DNA from: Rhynchopus sp. YZ270_cl-10
Taxonomy: Eukaryota; Euglenozoa; Diplonemea; Diplonemida; Diplonemidae
Assembly: GCA_964035575.1 (NCBI GenBank)
Contig: OZ037837.1
Location: 1,488,001 to 1,552,000 of the forward strand
Reading direction: 5' to 3'
DNA length: 64,000 bases
The translations under genes and the position numbers were made by a program. Positions 18,307 to 30,691 of this stretch are shown one piece after another. A model generated the notes under the pieces. It was given only the letters and a program-made list of their open reading frames with translations. It was not told the DNA's origin and ran no database searches. The first letter of the stretch is position 1. Each line of letters starts with the position of its first letter.

Positions 18307-19431
18307 ATGGATGTGACCTTTGTGCTGGAAGAGTCAGGCGTGACTGTGACAGTGGAGGTGCCGTGCGAGGCGGACGTTGCAGCGGCAAAGGAGGTTGCGT
18401 GCACGGCGCTTGCTGTCTCGCCTGCGTCTGTCGAGATGCGCATCGGCACGCAGGTGCTGGAGGGGACGTGCCGTCTGCAGGACACTGTGTTTGATGCAGG
18501 GGTGCAGGTTGTGCTTGCCCGCCCTCGCTTTGCCGACATCAAGTGTCCTGCTGAGTACAGTGTAACGCATATGGGAGACTTGACGCTGTCACGTTGTGGA
18601 ACGCTCTGCGTCTATAGTAGCAGGTGTGGCTATGTTCAACATGATGTTGGCGGCTTCGACACAGAAACCTTTGACACTGTCTTCTCGTTCAAAGTGGGCG
18701 CATGCGAAGCAGTTGTTGCGCCTGCCATCTCGCACTGCAAGACACGCTGCTACCTGGCGTGTGAGGATTGCCTTCTCGTGGTTGCGCTTCCGGGTGGGGA
18801 GGTGGTCCGCAAAGTCGACGTCCCCTCGTACGACGTGTTCGCGGGTGGCAGTGTTGTTGTCTCGAAGGGCAAAGACGGTGTCTCTGTGTACGACGAAGAG
18901 CTGACGTTGCTCCGCACTCTCCCGCACGAAGGGTGCTGGGATGTGGCAATGTCGGACTGTGGTGGGTGGGTGATCACCTCCTCCCACCTTCAGAAGGAGG
19001 CACGTCTGTGGGATGTGAACAGAGGTGAAGCTGTGGCATGTGTGCCTGTGGGATGGCGGTACGGAGTGGCGCTTTCACGATCTGCTTCTGTCTTTGCTGT
19101 GCCGGGCTCTAACACCGTGCAGCTCTATGATTGGAGTGGTGCGGCACTTCGCAGTGTTGATGTGGGTGAGAATACTATCGGGCGCATGCGGTTCACCCCG
19201 TGTGGGAAGTACCTTGTGTCCCACGAAGACTACAATGACCACAAGACATACCTGCACCAGTACGATGTGGCGACCATGTCCTGTGTGCGTGTATTCTCAG
19301 AGCCCTCTGCATTTTCATTTACGATATCGCCGTGTTCACGCGTTGTCGTGGCTCTACAACCATATGGGGGCATTGTGACACGGCATCTGTACCCACACAA
19401 CAGTGAGTGCGGAGGGGAGGCAGAGGAGTGA
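18307..19431 (+). CDS. UBL-WD40 propeller protein, copy 6 (subgroup A)
   Basis: The 374-residue product starts at an ATG preceded by the same CAGTGCGTTGAACACAAAAG leader as copy 5. It has the UBL segment (1-75) and about seven blades, and ends HNSECGGEAEE. Relative to copy 5 it carries an insert in the first blade (SRCGYVQHD, nt 18616-18650). This copy is separated from the other five by a NACHT gene and stands 350 bp before the amino-acid permease. No catalytic residues are visible; a binding role is inferred. Confidence 0.86.
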   Translation: MDVTFVLEESGVTVTVEVPCEADVAAAKEVACTALAVSPASVEMRIGTQVLEGTCRLQDTVFDAGVQVVLARPRFADIKCPAEYSVTHMGDLTLSRCGTLCVYSSRCGYVQHDVGGFDTETFDTVFSFKVGACEAVVAPAISHCKTRCYLACEDCLLVVALPGGEVVRKVDVPSYDVFAGGSVVVSKGKDGVSVYDEELTLLRTLPHEGCWDVAMSDCGGWVITSSHLQKEARLWDVNRGEAVACVPVGWRYGVALSRSASVFAVPGSNTVQLYDWSGAALRSVDVGENTIGRMRFTPCGKYLVSHEDYNDHKTYLHQYDVATMSCVRVFSEPSAFSFTISPCSRVVVALQPYGGIVTRHLYPHNSECGGEAEE

Positions 19432-19783
19432 TGAATGTATCCCAGGGTCCCAACAACCCAGACCCTCAAACACACCCCCCCACTCCCTTCAGCCCTTTGC
19501 CTTTTTTCTCTTGTTTTCCAGCCATAGTTCGCCCACCTCACACGCTGCCCATGCGTCTCTTAAATTTCTTCAATTTTTGTTCAAATATACCCCCTCTAGC
19601 TCTGCTCTTCTGGCCTTTCCGTCCACCCTCCCCTCAAGTCCCCGAAAAATACCAGAATTTAACTCTTCTACTTTATCAAATCAACCCCCTCTCGTCCCCC
19701 CTCTGCAACCCCCCCCACCCCACGCCCTCCTTCCAGGTGCATATTTCTTTCTCCTCCTCCTCCCCACCCCCCACCCCTCCACC

Positions 19784-21821
19784 ATGGTGTCACACCTGGT
19801 CGAGCAGAGCAGTGCAGATTTCCCTAAGATGCCTCGTACTGAGTCGTCTGAGAGCGTTGCAAATGGTGTTGCGTGCAACGACAGTGGACACTTAAGTCAG
19901 GGGTCGACGGCGGACAGTGCGATTAACCGAGTGTCGCGGGCGATTTCTGTGATCAAGGATGAGACTTCGACGTTTCTTGAGCCAAGCCTTCATGCCACCC
20001 CGGGTAAGCCTATTCATATGGCGAGTGTGACGTTCAACATTTTGCAGTCCGCGATGGGGGTCGGCATTCTGTCGCTCGCAGCGACCTTTCAGTATTGCGG
20101 GGTGATTGGGGCGGTGCTGCTGATCCTGCTGTGCGCAGTGGCGTCGCTGTACTCGATCCGTCTGCTTCTCTCTGCCTTGGTTCTCTCTGGGGAGCAGTCG
20201 TATGAAGGATTGGGCGAATATTGCTTTGGGAAAAAAGGGAAAGCTTGGGTGCAAGCAATGCTGGTCGGATGCTCGATGGTCGCGCTGTCCTGCTTTTTGG
20301 TGCCCTTAAAAGCGTTTATCTTCGATTTTTTGCAAAATATTTTGTCAGAAAACGCGTTTGATTCGTTCAAAGACCACGGCGGTTCCGAAAACACATGCCT
20401 CGCGGTGGCATTGGTATTAGTCATCATCCCGGTCTCTCTCCTTCGCAAAATCGACAAGCTCTGGTTTACTAGCTTTCTTGGAATCTTTTTTATTATGTTC
20501 TTCACCGTCGTAAGCTTCGTTTACGCCTTTTGGCTGGGACCTTTGGATGACCGGGAATGCTATGAGATCAAGAAGAGCGACGACAGTGGCAGCGGTAGTG
20601 CCAACGACACTGCATACACCCCCACAGACAGCATGGTCATGTTCGGGTCCAAGCCAGCGGAGCTGATGCAGGCCATCTCCATCATCGCATGTTCCTACTG
20701 CTGTCAGTTCACCATCTTTCCGGTCTTCCGTGAGGTCAGCATCGCAGAGGGGAAGGTCGCTGCCGTCAAGAAGGTTGAACGTAGTGGACTCCTCTCCATG
20801 GCGATTGCGAGTGTGATCTACGTCATCGCAGCGCTCTCGGGGTATTCTACATGGCGTGAAGTGTCGAAGGAGCCTTCTTCCATTCTTGCGTGTTATGAGC
20901 CGTCGCAGCCGTTTATCACAATGTGCTATTTTGGCATGGTATGCGGAAAGGGGGGTGGGGGGAGGGAGGTATTTGACGCTATGTGGATGAAAAGTGGTAG
21001 AGGTAGAGATGGAGGGTGGAGAAAAGGGGTGGAGAAAGGGCATCTGCCACCGTTGCTTGAGGGTGGGTTGGAACGGAGAGTATATCCCCTCCCTGTGTGG
21101 AGGAGATGTAAGGTGCAAGTGGGTGACTTTTTTGTACAATGATTGTCAAAAATGCAAAAAAAAAAAACCATCAAAACAACAACAAATTCACAACACAGTC
21201 GTGCGTGCAGATGTTTGCCTTTCCTTTGGTAACGTTCTCTGTAAGGTATTCCCTTGCAACGATGTTCTATGAAGACGAGCAGAAGGTATGTAGACAGGCA
21301 TCGTACTCCACCTACTCCACCCACCAGAGGCTAAGTCATACTCTCATACATAGGAACACACCCCCCCTTCCTCTCTGAGTTCACGTCTACAACACTACTA
21401 ATCAAAAATAAGCACAAAGCACTTTCAAAGCAAAATAACATTTTCAAACCCACAGTGCCAACACCTCTCTACTGGTATGCACATCGCCTTGACCGCAGCT
21501 GTTATCGCGCCTGTCACCGCGATTGCGATGCTCACAACGAAGCTCACCACCGTCATCGCTGTGGGCGGTGCCTTCACCGCCCCTTGCCTATGCTATGTCA
21601 TCCCGGGATCGGTCTTTCTCAAAGCGAAGCGCATGCACGACGAGAGTGGTTACGACAGCGAGGACGACCTGCAGGGCGGTGTGGAGGACGGCCTCGGGCA
21701 GAACCTGCTGCAGACGCAGAAGATGGCAAACAGCACTCTCACGTCGGGGTACATCATGCTCGCGTTTGGCGGTTGTGTGCAGGTGCTCTGCATTACCGGA
21801 GCCTTCTGGGCTGTGGTCTAA
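19784..21821 (+). CDS. amino-acid permease (AAAP/SLC38-like), three exons
   Basis: The model is exon 1 19784-20938, exon 2 21211-21285 and exon 3 21456-21821, giving 531 residues. Both introns are GT-AG, phase 0, of 272 and 170 nt. The ATG has an ACCATGG context. After a 75-residue hydrophilic N-terminus comes the family signature of the first helix (ASVTFNILQSAMGVGILSL), then several membrane helices. Exon 2 supplies FAFPLVTFSVRYSLATMFY, typical of the later substrate-path helix, and exon 3 two or three more helices. It should carry neutral amino acids across the plasma or vacuolar membrane. Exon 1 read alone runs into the intron to a false stop at 21142. Substrate is not predictable. Confidence 0.85.
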
Positions 21822-21822
21822 A

Positions 21823-23068
21823 TCATTTTTCAACGTTTTCCCAACTCCTTCAACCCCTAGCGGAGTTCCAGGAAGCGACCATATTCACAACAGAATTTTT
21901 TTTTTTGAAAATTTTGTGGAAGAATATGTGGATTTCAATTTGTTGGTGCACAAAAAAAAAAAAACTGGGTTGCAAAATTCAACTCTTTTTTTGTCGGTGA
22001 GGTGTTTGCACTTTCAACTATTTTTTTTTTTTGATTTTTTTTGTGAGTATCAGATGTTAGGATCAGGCCTAATGCTAACCGTTTGATTCGTAGATTCGTT
22101 GATTCGTTGATTCGCCCTTTAAAAAAAACGGGGGGGTTTTTTTCTTGGGATGAGGGGGTTCTCCGCCTGTCGTACCATGGTGGGTACCATGGTCATGGTC
22201 GCCTGCGACCCCCCCGCTTCTTCAGGAGGAACGGAGACTAAAATAAATAGTATAGTGGAGTTCATCCTCGGGTGTCTACACTAATACAACCAAGTTTTCA
22301 AAAAAAGATAGAGCAGTGCATGCGGCTTACACCCACCACTGCTGCCACCTCTGCCACCCTGCTTGATATATCCCCCCTCTGTGTGACCGCTTGCAACCGA
22401 GAGAGAAAAAAAATTTGAGGTTTGTTTTTTGGGTTTGACGGCAAGGGATTTTCAAATATGGGAGGGGGAAATTTTTTTCTCGTTTTTTTCTTCTTTTTTT
22501 TCCTGTTGATTCGCTTTTTTCTCCCTTCCCCAAAAGTTAGCATTAGGCAATTAGGCATGTGTGTATTTTGTTTTTTTTTATGTGGGGGAAAGGTCTTCGA
22601 TGTGTGTGTTTTTCAATCAATTCTGGGGAATGGCTTCAAGGGATTCTTTCCCTCTTGGCGTATATGACGGGGGGTGTGTGTGTGTTTGATAACTAGTAGG
22701 GGTAATTCTTGCTCAGAATATGGCCCCAATGTGTGTGTGTGTGTGTGTGTGTTTTTCAGTTATAGGCGTGGGAGGTTTATGTTTTGTAGGTGTGTTTTGA
22801 AAAAAAATCAATTTTTTGAGTAAATCCTTTTGTGCCGAAAAAAAAAAAATATTGGAGGAAAAAATGAAGTTTTTAGAGTCAGATATTTTTTCATATTTTT
22901 CCCCCCCAAGAAAAATGCCCCTCTGGTAACGCTTTTTCCTCCTCGCCTTTTCGATAAGAAAATGATCGGGAAAATGTACCGGGGGAGTTCACATAAAATA
23001 GGGGGAAACAAAATAAAAGATAAAAAAAGGTCTGCCAAACTTTGCAACAAAAAAAATCAAAAAATAAA
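21823..23068. other. AT-rich gap without genes
   Basis: Long A and T runs, a GATTCGTT-type short tandem repeat (22083-22110) and a GT microsatellite (22733-22752) are present. I see no coding sequence and no recognised element. Confidence 0.5.
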
Positions 23069-25302
23069 GAGAAAAGTTCGATTTCGGCCTCGAAAATTAC
23101 CGTGACACCGATTTGTCACGGAATTTTGTCACGGAATTTTTTTGAAAGATTCGATTTCGTGACAAAAAAAAATCGATTTCGTGACAAACCAATTTTTTCA
23201 TTGACACACAAAATTCGATTTCGTGACAAACCGATTTTTTCATTGACAAAAAAAATTCGATTTCGTGACAAATCCAAAAATTCAGTGACAAAAAAATGTC
23301 AATGAAAAAATGGATTTTGTCAAGGAAACCGAACTTTTTGTCAAGGAAAAAGTCGTGACAGAAATGGATTTTGTCAAGGAAACCAAACTTTTTGTCACGG
23401 AAAAAGTCGTGACAGGGCACTGGGTACTGGGTACACTGGATACAAGGATAAAAGTCGTGAAAGAGCAACCACAGCTCCACATGACAAACACAAAAGTGTC
23501 CAGTCACGTGGGGCATTCATGCACTGAGGAGATAATGATCCAACAATTTACAAGAAAGATTACTTAACCTACTGCTGGAAATTGCCAGGTCGTAGTAACA
23601 CACAAAGTGTGCCTCCGTTCGGGAAGACCGGATATTCTAGAGACCAAAAAGGCCTCAAGAATATCTTCCGGTAGTCAAGGTATAACCGAATGAACGGCCC
23701 AAGACCCCCGTGGAGAAGTTAAATGTGTAATGCTATCAGGTAGAAACTGCGAACACTGTCTTACCCTCCTCAATGCATGGTGGAAGATGTCTTTGACAAC
23801 AAATATCCTGTACCCAGGTACCAGGTTCCCAGACCCACGTAGTACCACGTCGCAGTACTACGCAAAATTTACCACCAGACCCTGTCTTCGTGCACCTTAA
23901 GTACAACGCCGCAGACAGGCCAAACATGCGTTGGACTCAGAGGAATGCCTGCTGTGCAGTGTATCAAACATGAGAACCAACTCCCAGCAACAAGGGGCGC
24001 CTTTTGGCGGGCGTTGTTGAGGGTGTTTGGGGTGCAAAGTTTTCCACAATTTTGATGCGCGGGTACAGAAGTGTTATCTTGTTCTTTCATCTCTAGGAAT
24101 GTAAATGTCAATCGCGTTTAACTACCACTAGGGCTTGTTCAGTGAACCCACGAGGGGTCGAAGGGGGTTGGTTATCCCATATCTATCAAAGGTTGTGTCG
24201 ACCAGGCGAATCCACTATGTTACGCTGTATGATGATAAATCCGAAGAAATAACAGTGCATAGCAACTGCAGGAAGTTTGTTAAAAAGAGTGCCTCACGCT
24301 ACACAAACCACCACCCGCGATTGACTTAGATGTTATAACAAAGAGAATTCAGAACAAAACAACACCCTGCCCCATACACACTAAATTGTCATGCTTCAAG
24401 AGCATGCCTGGGCCAAAATTACTATGACGAAAAGGCAACAAGACCACCCACAAGGAGTGTGAATTGTGCACTGGTTTTCTGGGGGAACAAACAATATTTT
24501 CTTGTGTCTAGTCCTCCGGAAGCAGAGGACAGACTTTCCGGAAGGTTTCCAAAGTCGAATTTCTTGCACTAGCTATGCTCCCTGGTTAATGGCTATAGCA
24601 GTGACTGACAAAGTGTTCCCACCCCCCTTTCCACCACCATAATAACCGAACTCTGCTTATCAAACCACAATCTGAATCTGCTTCCGTCGCATGCGCTGGT
24701 GGATTCGATCTGTTTTGGTGTGTGTAATGGAATGTATGGGTGAGGGTTGGGGTATTAGGTATAGAAACGTGCGCACCCATTAATTTTTTACCGAATGAAA
24801 ATGAAATCTGCAATGAGTGTCTGCTGCATATCATTTAGTGGGGCTGGCCTCTGGCCAGAGGCGTGCAAGCCTGACCGTGTTCGCGATATACTAAGTCTTG
24901 CATAATCATAAAGTTATCATACCTTGTGTCTTCAGTCTCTGCCCTTCGGTTTCTAGACAGCTCAAGAATGGCCTCTTTTGTGTTTGTCAAGTGGCTGTCT
25001 GGTCACTTTTCAGTGACTGGCGGGTTGGCTGTCACGACTTTTTCCTTGACAAATTCCATTTTTTTCAATGACATTTTTTTGTCAATGAAAAAATGGATTT
25101 GTCACGAAATCGAATTTTTTTTTGTCAATGAAAAAAGTCATTTGTCACTAAATTGAATTTTGTGTGTCAATGAAAAAATCGGCTTGTCACGAAATCGATT
25201 TTTTTTTGTCACGAAATCGAATCTTTCAAAAAAATTCCGTGACAAAGTACCGTGACAAATCGGTGTCACGGGTATTTTCGAGGCCGAAATCGAACTTTTC
25301 TC
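23069..25302. mobile_element. 2.2-kb inverted-repeat DNA element, MULE-like
   Basis: Terminal inverted repeats of about 275 bp begin GAGAAAAGTTCGATTTCGGC at 23069 and end with the complement at 25302. They are built of repeated TCGATTTCGTGACAAA and TTTTTCATTGACA units. The flanks carry the direct repeat AAAAATAAA (9 bp) on both sides, as Mutator-like transposons produce; the low complexity of this 9-mer is a caution. Inside lies the inverted copy of the 3240-3670 repeat (23440-23830), and no transposase frame is seen. It is a non-autonomous element. Confidence 0.65.
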
Positions 25303-25969
25303 AAAAATAAAAAAAACTGTTATTTAGTTACCCTTGCATAAGTTAGCTATTATTCCCTACTTTTCCCTGACCCTCCCTTTTTGCTTGCTCCTTCTGATGA
25401 GCGCGGTCGAAGGGCACTTTTCCTGGTCAGGGAGCAGACCGCCGAAACCAGTTTTTAACTTTTCCTTTTCTTTTATTTTGAAAAACACGAAAAAAGATTC
25501 CTGAAGACCAATTGGTCATGGATCCAAAACACAAAAGCAACAACAAAACAAAAAAGCAAATAGTACATTTTTAAAGACCACCAAAACAAAAAGAGCACAA
25601 AGCAAAAACAACAACTTTCTGACAAACCTCCCTTTTTGCCCCTTTTCATCCCCTCTCTATTCCAGAATTTTTTATATAGAAAGTTCCCGTACAACCACTG
25701 CGACAGAGTAAGCCGGAAACTACATTAAAGTTCGCACATCGCTTTGGTTAAGGATCTAAAAAAGCTAAACAAACACAAACACAAAATAGCAAAAACAAAG
25801 AGTACAAACATAACAACAAACATTTTCAAACCCCCCCCCTCTATTCAACGAGTCACTACAATGAAATGCAATACAAAACAAACAGAGTCAGGGTATTAGC
25901 TTGGTACTCAGAATTAGGTTCAAAAACCTAATTCTGAAATTTTTCGGGGGAAAAAAAAAATATATATAT
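25303..25969. other. gap without genes
   Basis: A-rich sequence with a small hairpin (AGAATTAGGTT/AACCTAATTCT at 25909-25935). No coding region or known element. Confidence 0.4.
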
Positions 25970-27105
25970 ATCATACATTCCATGGTTCTCCGTATAGAAA
26001 AGCCTGTTTCTGGAGCCACTTTAAAGTGATAAAAAATCCGCCAAAAAAATGTTGCGACCCCGGAATTTTTTCAGATCGATCCGGAAATTCACTGCCGCCC
26101 ATTTTCGGGGGTCAACAATTCACGACTTAGGTCGTAAATGCAACTGTCCGTGGACACATGGATTTTATAAAATTTTTCCCCCGATTTTTTCCCCGATTTT
26201 TATTTATTTGGAAAGATCGGTTACGAAAACGTTCAATTCCGGGGTCGCACGATTTTTTTTATGCCTCTGTGGCTGGTTAGGTGATTTTTGGCTGTGGGAC
26301 CCCCTTTGGGAACATTTCTATGCAGGTTTCTTAAGGACTTCCTTAAGAAAACCTCCTCTTTGGGTCGCCACACAGTGGCGTTTGTAAATTGATTTTTTTT
26401 TGGAGAAAGTTTTCGGTTTTTGTTTCCTTGGATTTATTTTGTACAAATCCTTCAATTTGGACATTTTTATTATCCCGGAAACACACTCCACGGTATGCAA
26501 CTTTTTGTGGAGCCAACCCTTTTTTTCACGTTTCTATGCAGGTTTCTTAAGGAATTCCTTAAGAAAACCTCCTATTTGGGTAGCAACACAGTAGCGTCTC
26601 TAAATTGGATTTTCTTTGAAGAAAGTTTTCGATTTTTTTTTCTTTGGAATTATTTTTTACAAATCTTTCAATTCCGACCATTTTTTTATCCCGGAAACAC
26701 ACTCCACGGTACGCAACTTTTAGTGGAGCCGACCCCCTTTTCTGCACTGAAATCCCTATGCATTACTGTATACACACCCATGGAGCCACTTTAAATTGAT
26801 TTCTACTCCACGAAAGTGGTCGATTTTTTTTATGGTGAAAAGCGGGGAGCTCGGAAATTCACTGCCGCTGGTTTTCAGGGGGGAAAAATTACATGCCACA
26901 CACCCACCTCACCGAGAGCCAAAACAGAAATACGCTCACCTTGATATTTTTTTTGGAAAAAATATTTTTTTTTCTGGATTTTTATTTCTTTGGATCCGGC
27001 CGTTTCGAAACGTTCAATTGCGGGGTCGGACGATCAAAAATATGCATCTCACATTTCTGAGTGCAAAATATGAAAAAGTATACGGAGAACCATGGAATGT
27101 ATGAT
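25970..27105. mobile_element. 1.1-kb element with 27-bp inverted ends
   Basis: The ends ATCATACATTCCATGGTTCT (25970) and its complement (27079-27105) are perfect over 27 bp. Inside are two about 205-bp tandem units (26317-26520 and 26532-26735), each with a TTTCTTAAGGA palindrome and the shared CCCGGAAACACACTCCACGG. Two blocks share ACGTTCAATT and GGGGTCG (26230 and 27009). Frames in it are short. It is a non-autonomous inverted-repeat element of unknown superfamily. Confidence 0.55.
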
Positions 27106-28361
27106 ATAGATTTGGATTTGGATTTCGGGGGGGGGGGAACTATGGGGGAAAGAACCGTGGTTGAACCACGGGAGTACGCAGTACCCTTGGGAACTGGGTT
27201 GCTGACCGCACCATCCAGGCTGTACCTTAAAATTTTTTTGCCTGCGGCGCCATTTTTCCTTTTTTGCTCCGCAAAAAAGGGTTCGTTGAGCTCCATTTGA
27301 CGGACGGAGCTTGAACCCAACTATGAGTGAGAAAAAAGATGTGGCGAAAAGAATAAAAGTAGCGTACCGTGCGCCTGCGGCGCAAGCTTTCACACCCTTC
27401 CCATGACATTGTTTGCCTGTAAAATAGTGCGATTTTAAAGCGCGATTTTAGAAATGTTGCATACCGTGGCTTCGCCAGGAACCTTTGGGTGCCATGGCCA
27501 CCGTTTCTTGTAAATGTATTGAGGTTACCGACAATAAGGCTGACACCCACTACGGATTGCGGATCACCAGTGGCTGAAAGCTACCAAGGTTGCACAGAGG
27601 AGGGGAGGCTTTTCCGCAGGGTTGGGGTGGTGTAGGTTTGCCGTGGTCACAAAATACCGAGAAAATTTTTCGCTTCGTTTCCCCCACAGAAAAAAATGAC
27701 TGCCTCACACAAAACCACCTTTTTGGTGGGGGCTAGGGGGGCTATATAATACCCTGCTATAACCCCACCAAAAAAAAAAAATTCAAAAAACCTAATTCTG
27801 GAAAAAATCCAAAATCCAAGCTTATACCCTGAACAGAGTAGCAAAAATAAAAAAAAAACCCCGAGTCACTTACTTCGCACAAGGATTTGCTCCCTTGTGT
27901 TCCAATTATACCCGTTTCGTTGACTGACGAGCGGTAGCGGGAGTAGGACATCTCAACGTAGACCGCGAAATGGAAGTAAGCTGGGCGGAGGGTGGGCGTG
28001 GCGTGGATATATTCTGTTGCGACACGTGATTTCAAGTTTTCAAAAACGACAAAGTTGAAACCAAACTTCTTCAAACCCCTCTCTTCAACGAGTCTTACAA
28101 GCGCTATGTAAAACAGTTCTTCACCCTTCCTCTCACTCCCTACCCAAATACGTGTGTGTCATCCGGCTGTCAAAGTATCTGATAAATGTCATTTAGTTGA
28201 GAAGGACGGAATCCGAGATGTGTTTTTATTTTGTCAAGATCGTTGCCTATTCCACAGAAGAGTTTTTTGTTTTGTTGTCAAAACAAAAATGAAAACAAAA
28301 AAAACAAAAAAACAAAGAACAGCTAGAGACAAACTCTATCTTTCATTTAACACTGTTTTCT
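27106..28361. other. gap without genes
   Basis: Low-complexity and AT-rich DNA. Short frames on both strands lack family features. A second occurrence of AACCTAATTCTGGAAAAA near 27788 echoes 25927. Confidence 0.35.
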
Positions 28362-28516
28362 GAGTTTTTTTTTTGTCCACACATACGGTAAATAATTACC
28401 TACTCCACAAAATTTATCGAGCAAAAAAATATGGTGAACTCAGCAGAGCCCGGTTTAAAAGTGCCAAAAAACCCCCCCCCCCTTTTTTTGTCACATTGTG
28501 AGTTCCTCAAATACGC
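28362..28516 (+). repeat. ~130-bp dispersed repeat (copy 2)
   Basis: Second copy of the segment at 17959-18100, more diverged around the homopolymer runs. Confidence 0.5.
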
Positions 28517-28734
28517 AAACCCGCGTTTTTTGGAATACCCCATGCATTATGTGCAGCTGTGTGGCCCAGTTACCAAGACAAGATTTTTTAAACTATTTGT
28601 AAACAGTCTCAAAGAAAAGTACCTTGGGAGTTGCTGAAGCTGTCAGCGTCGCAGGCATGGGGGGGACTCATTGGGTGGGGGAGAGAGCTGTGGGATCTTA
28701 GTCAGAATAATTGGTGCTTTCGGAAGTCGGTCAA

Positions 28735-28825
28735 CGACCTGTCAGCGACGTGTCACGACCTGTCGGCGACCTGTCAATATCAGGGGTGTGTGTATAGAGT
28801 CCCTGTGTCAGCGACCTGTCAATAT
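28735..28825. repeat. CGACCTGTC minisatellite
   Basis: Variants of GCGACCTGTCA recur about five times, ending twice in GTCAATAT. It lies in gene-free DNA. Confidence 0.55.
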
Positions 28826-29596
28826 TGACCCCCTCCCGGAGCACCAATAAATGTTAGAGAAGGGAAGACCTGTTGGGGTTTTTTTATTTTGAGGACAACT
28901 ACTTTGTGGTGGGAAATGATTCAAACGTCTGAGACTTTTTGTTTATTCCCCTCCCTTTCTATTGTGCACTCATCTCATTTCTGTACTTCAGGCTAAGGGC
29001 TTTTTTTTGCGTATGACGTGGGTAGCGTACCAACTAACAAAATATGAAAATGGGTTTTCAAATCCTAAATCGCAGAAGCGTTTTTTGACAGGGTACAGAC
29101 CGTAACAGTACGAACGAAATTGTTTTTGAAAAAAGGGGGAAAATATTTTTTTGGGTTCGAGTGGACTGCACGTATTATGTTATTTGTTCAGAATTCTTCA
29201 AAAGAAATGGAGGGGGGTATATAATAACACACGCACAGCCAATAGGATTATCCTCTGTTGTTGTCAGGGTTACTTTTTTTTCTACTGTCCGAGCGGAAAC
29301 GCAGCCGCAAATGGCGGTTTTTGCGCTTCCCTTTTTTGCGAAGTTTTTTTTTTTTTTTGTACAAATTTTGCATTTTTTTCGTTTCATCCACACACACAGC
29401 AGAAAAAAAAACACAATCCCTGCATCGCAGTTGAATATTGTATTGGCCGGTCAGCGGTGCCCCCCTCAAAAAAAAAGCAGTGATCCAGGAAATATTTTGG
29501 TACTTGGATCGCTGTATGGTGTGGCTGAAAAAGCCAAAAAAAAAAATAAAAGCGCACGGGTTTGGGGGTTTGTGTCTAAGCTTTTAGCTTTTAAGC

Positions 29597-29648
29597 CTTA
29601 ACTTCGACAGGATTTTTTTTTTGAGAAAAAGGCTTGTCGAAGTTAGAC
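29597..29648. repeat. hairpin with 11-bp arms
   Basis: TAACTTCGACA and TGTCGAAGTTA flank a T-rich then GA-rich loop. Isolated; its role is not known. Confidence 0.4.
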
Positions 29649-29760
29649 CCCCTGCCCTGGCTACACCATTTAATTTTTTGCGAAATTTTTTGGAAAATGT
29701 GCGTGGTATATATTTTGATGTTTATGCCCATGGCTCTTCCCTTCGAGTTGCATCTTTACA

Positions 29761-29805
29761 AGGTGACTAAGCCCGAGAGGCTTAGGATCATCTTATAAAC
29801 TTTTC
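29761..29805 (+). repeat. CTAAGC stem-loop motif, copy 1
   Basis: CTAAGC, a CCGAGAG-type loop and GCTTAG are followed by GATCATCTTATAAACTTTTC and a T run. The same block is at 43144, 52603 and, more diverged, 54026 and 52178. A stem followed by T-rich sequence suggests transcript-end or processing function, or a short dispersed element. Confidence 0.4.
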
Positions 29806-30155
29806 CTTTTTTTTCTTCTTTCTTTTTGTGTGGCTGATGTTCCAGTTTGGATAGCACCATGTGTTACGTGTATCACCTGTGAGTAGCCTGTCTTTACCAT
29901 TTTTGCGACATTTTTTTGTGTATTTCGTGTATCTGTGTTTTTGACTCTTTTTATTTTTTTGTGCGGATTCATTCGAATTGCTGCGTGGGTCCTACACCCC
30001 GAGTAGGTGAAGGCCGAACCAACAATATATCTCAGATGGGTTTGTCCCGCATACCCGACGTTTTTTTTCGGTGCACCGGTAATGTACCAAGGTACACTGT
30101 ACATCAGCAGTTTTCACATGATGTATCGTTATTAGATATTGACGTAGCGACCTGG

Positions 30156-30275
30156 TCGCGATAGTTTCGCGAACTTTCCTGCAGTCAACGCAGGGAAAGA
30201 AGAATCAACGATGTGATACAGGATATGGGTGGTTCAGTGATTCCACAGAACCGACACCATTGATGTGTCTCAACC
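30156..30275 (+). ncRNA. four-stem-loop element, copy B
   Basis: Closest to copy A. All four hairpins are intact and the same A-rich, GAGAGAGTTTTT tail follows. No gene is near, so the element can stand alone and is not only a gene leader. Confidence 0.45.
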
Positions 30276-30691
30276 AAAACCAAATCAATCAAAAAAGAGA
30301 GAGTTTTTGATGTAAGGAAAGAAAACCCTTGCGTATGATGTGGTGTACCACCTAACAGATGAACGGAGTTTTTTTATGATTTCTTTTTTCGTTTTTTTGA
30401 AAAAAAAACAAAAAAAACAAATATTTTGTCTCCCACGCCTGAGAAAATACATATTTGTCCTCCAATATTATGATTTTTTCCTTTTTTCTGTTTTTTTGGC
30501 GTTTTTTCTCAAAAAAAAAATATTTCCCCCAGATGGCAGATATCTGGCGAGTAAAGGTGACAATATCTCTCTCTCTCTCTCTCTTGGATAGAAGGGGAAA
30601 CAAGGTGTGGAACCTCACAAAAAAAAAAAATCACAAAAAAATCAGTTTTTTTCTTTTTTTGCCTTTTTCGGTCCCCCTCCCTCCCTCTTCC

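Noticed and set aside
19407-19895. 162-codon proline/serine-rich frame overlapping the permease start
   Set aside because: It reads pyrimidine-rich leader DNA and the permease N-terminus in a wrong frame. The permease frame has the family motifs.
21455-22000. 181-codon frame over permease exon 3
   Set aside because: Wrong frame. The spliced model gives helices in the frame starting TGC at 21456.
28735-28825. CRISPR-like array
   Set aside because: The units are short, contiguous tandem repeats without unique spacers. It is a minisatellite in eukaryotic DNA.
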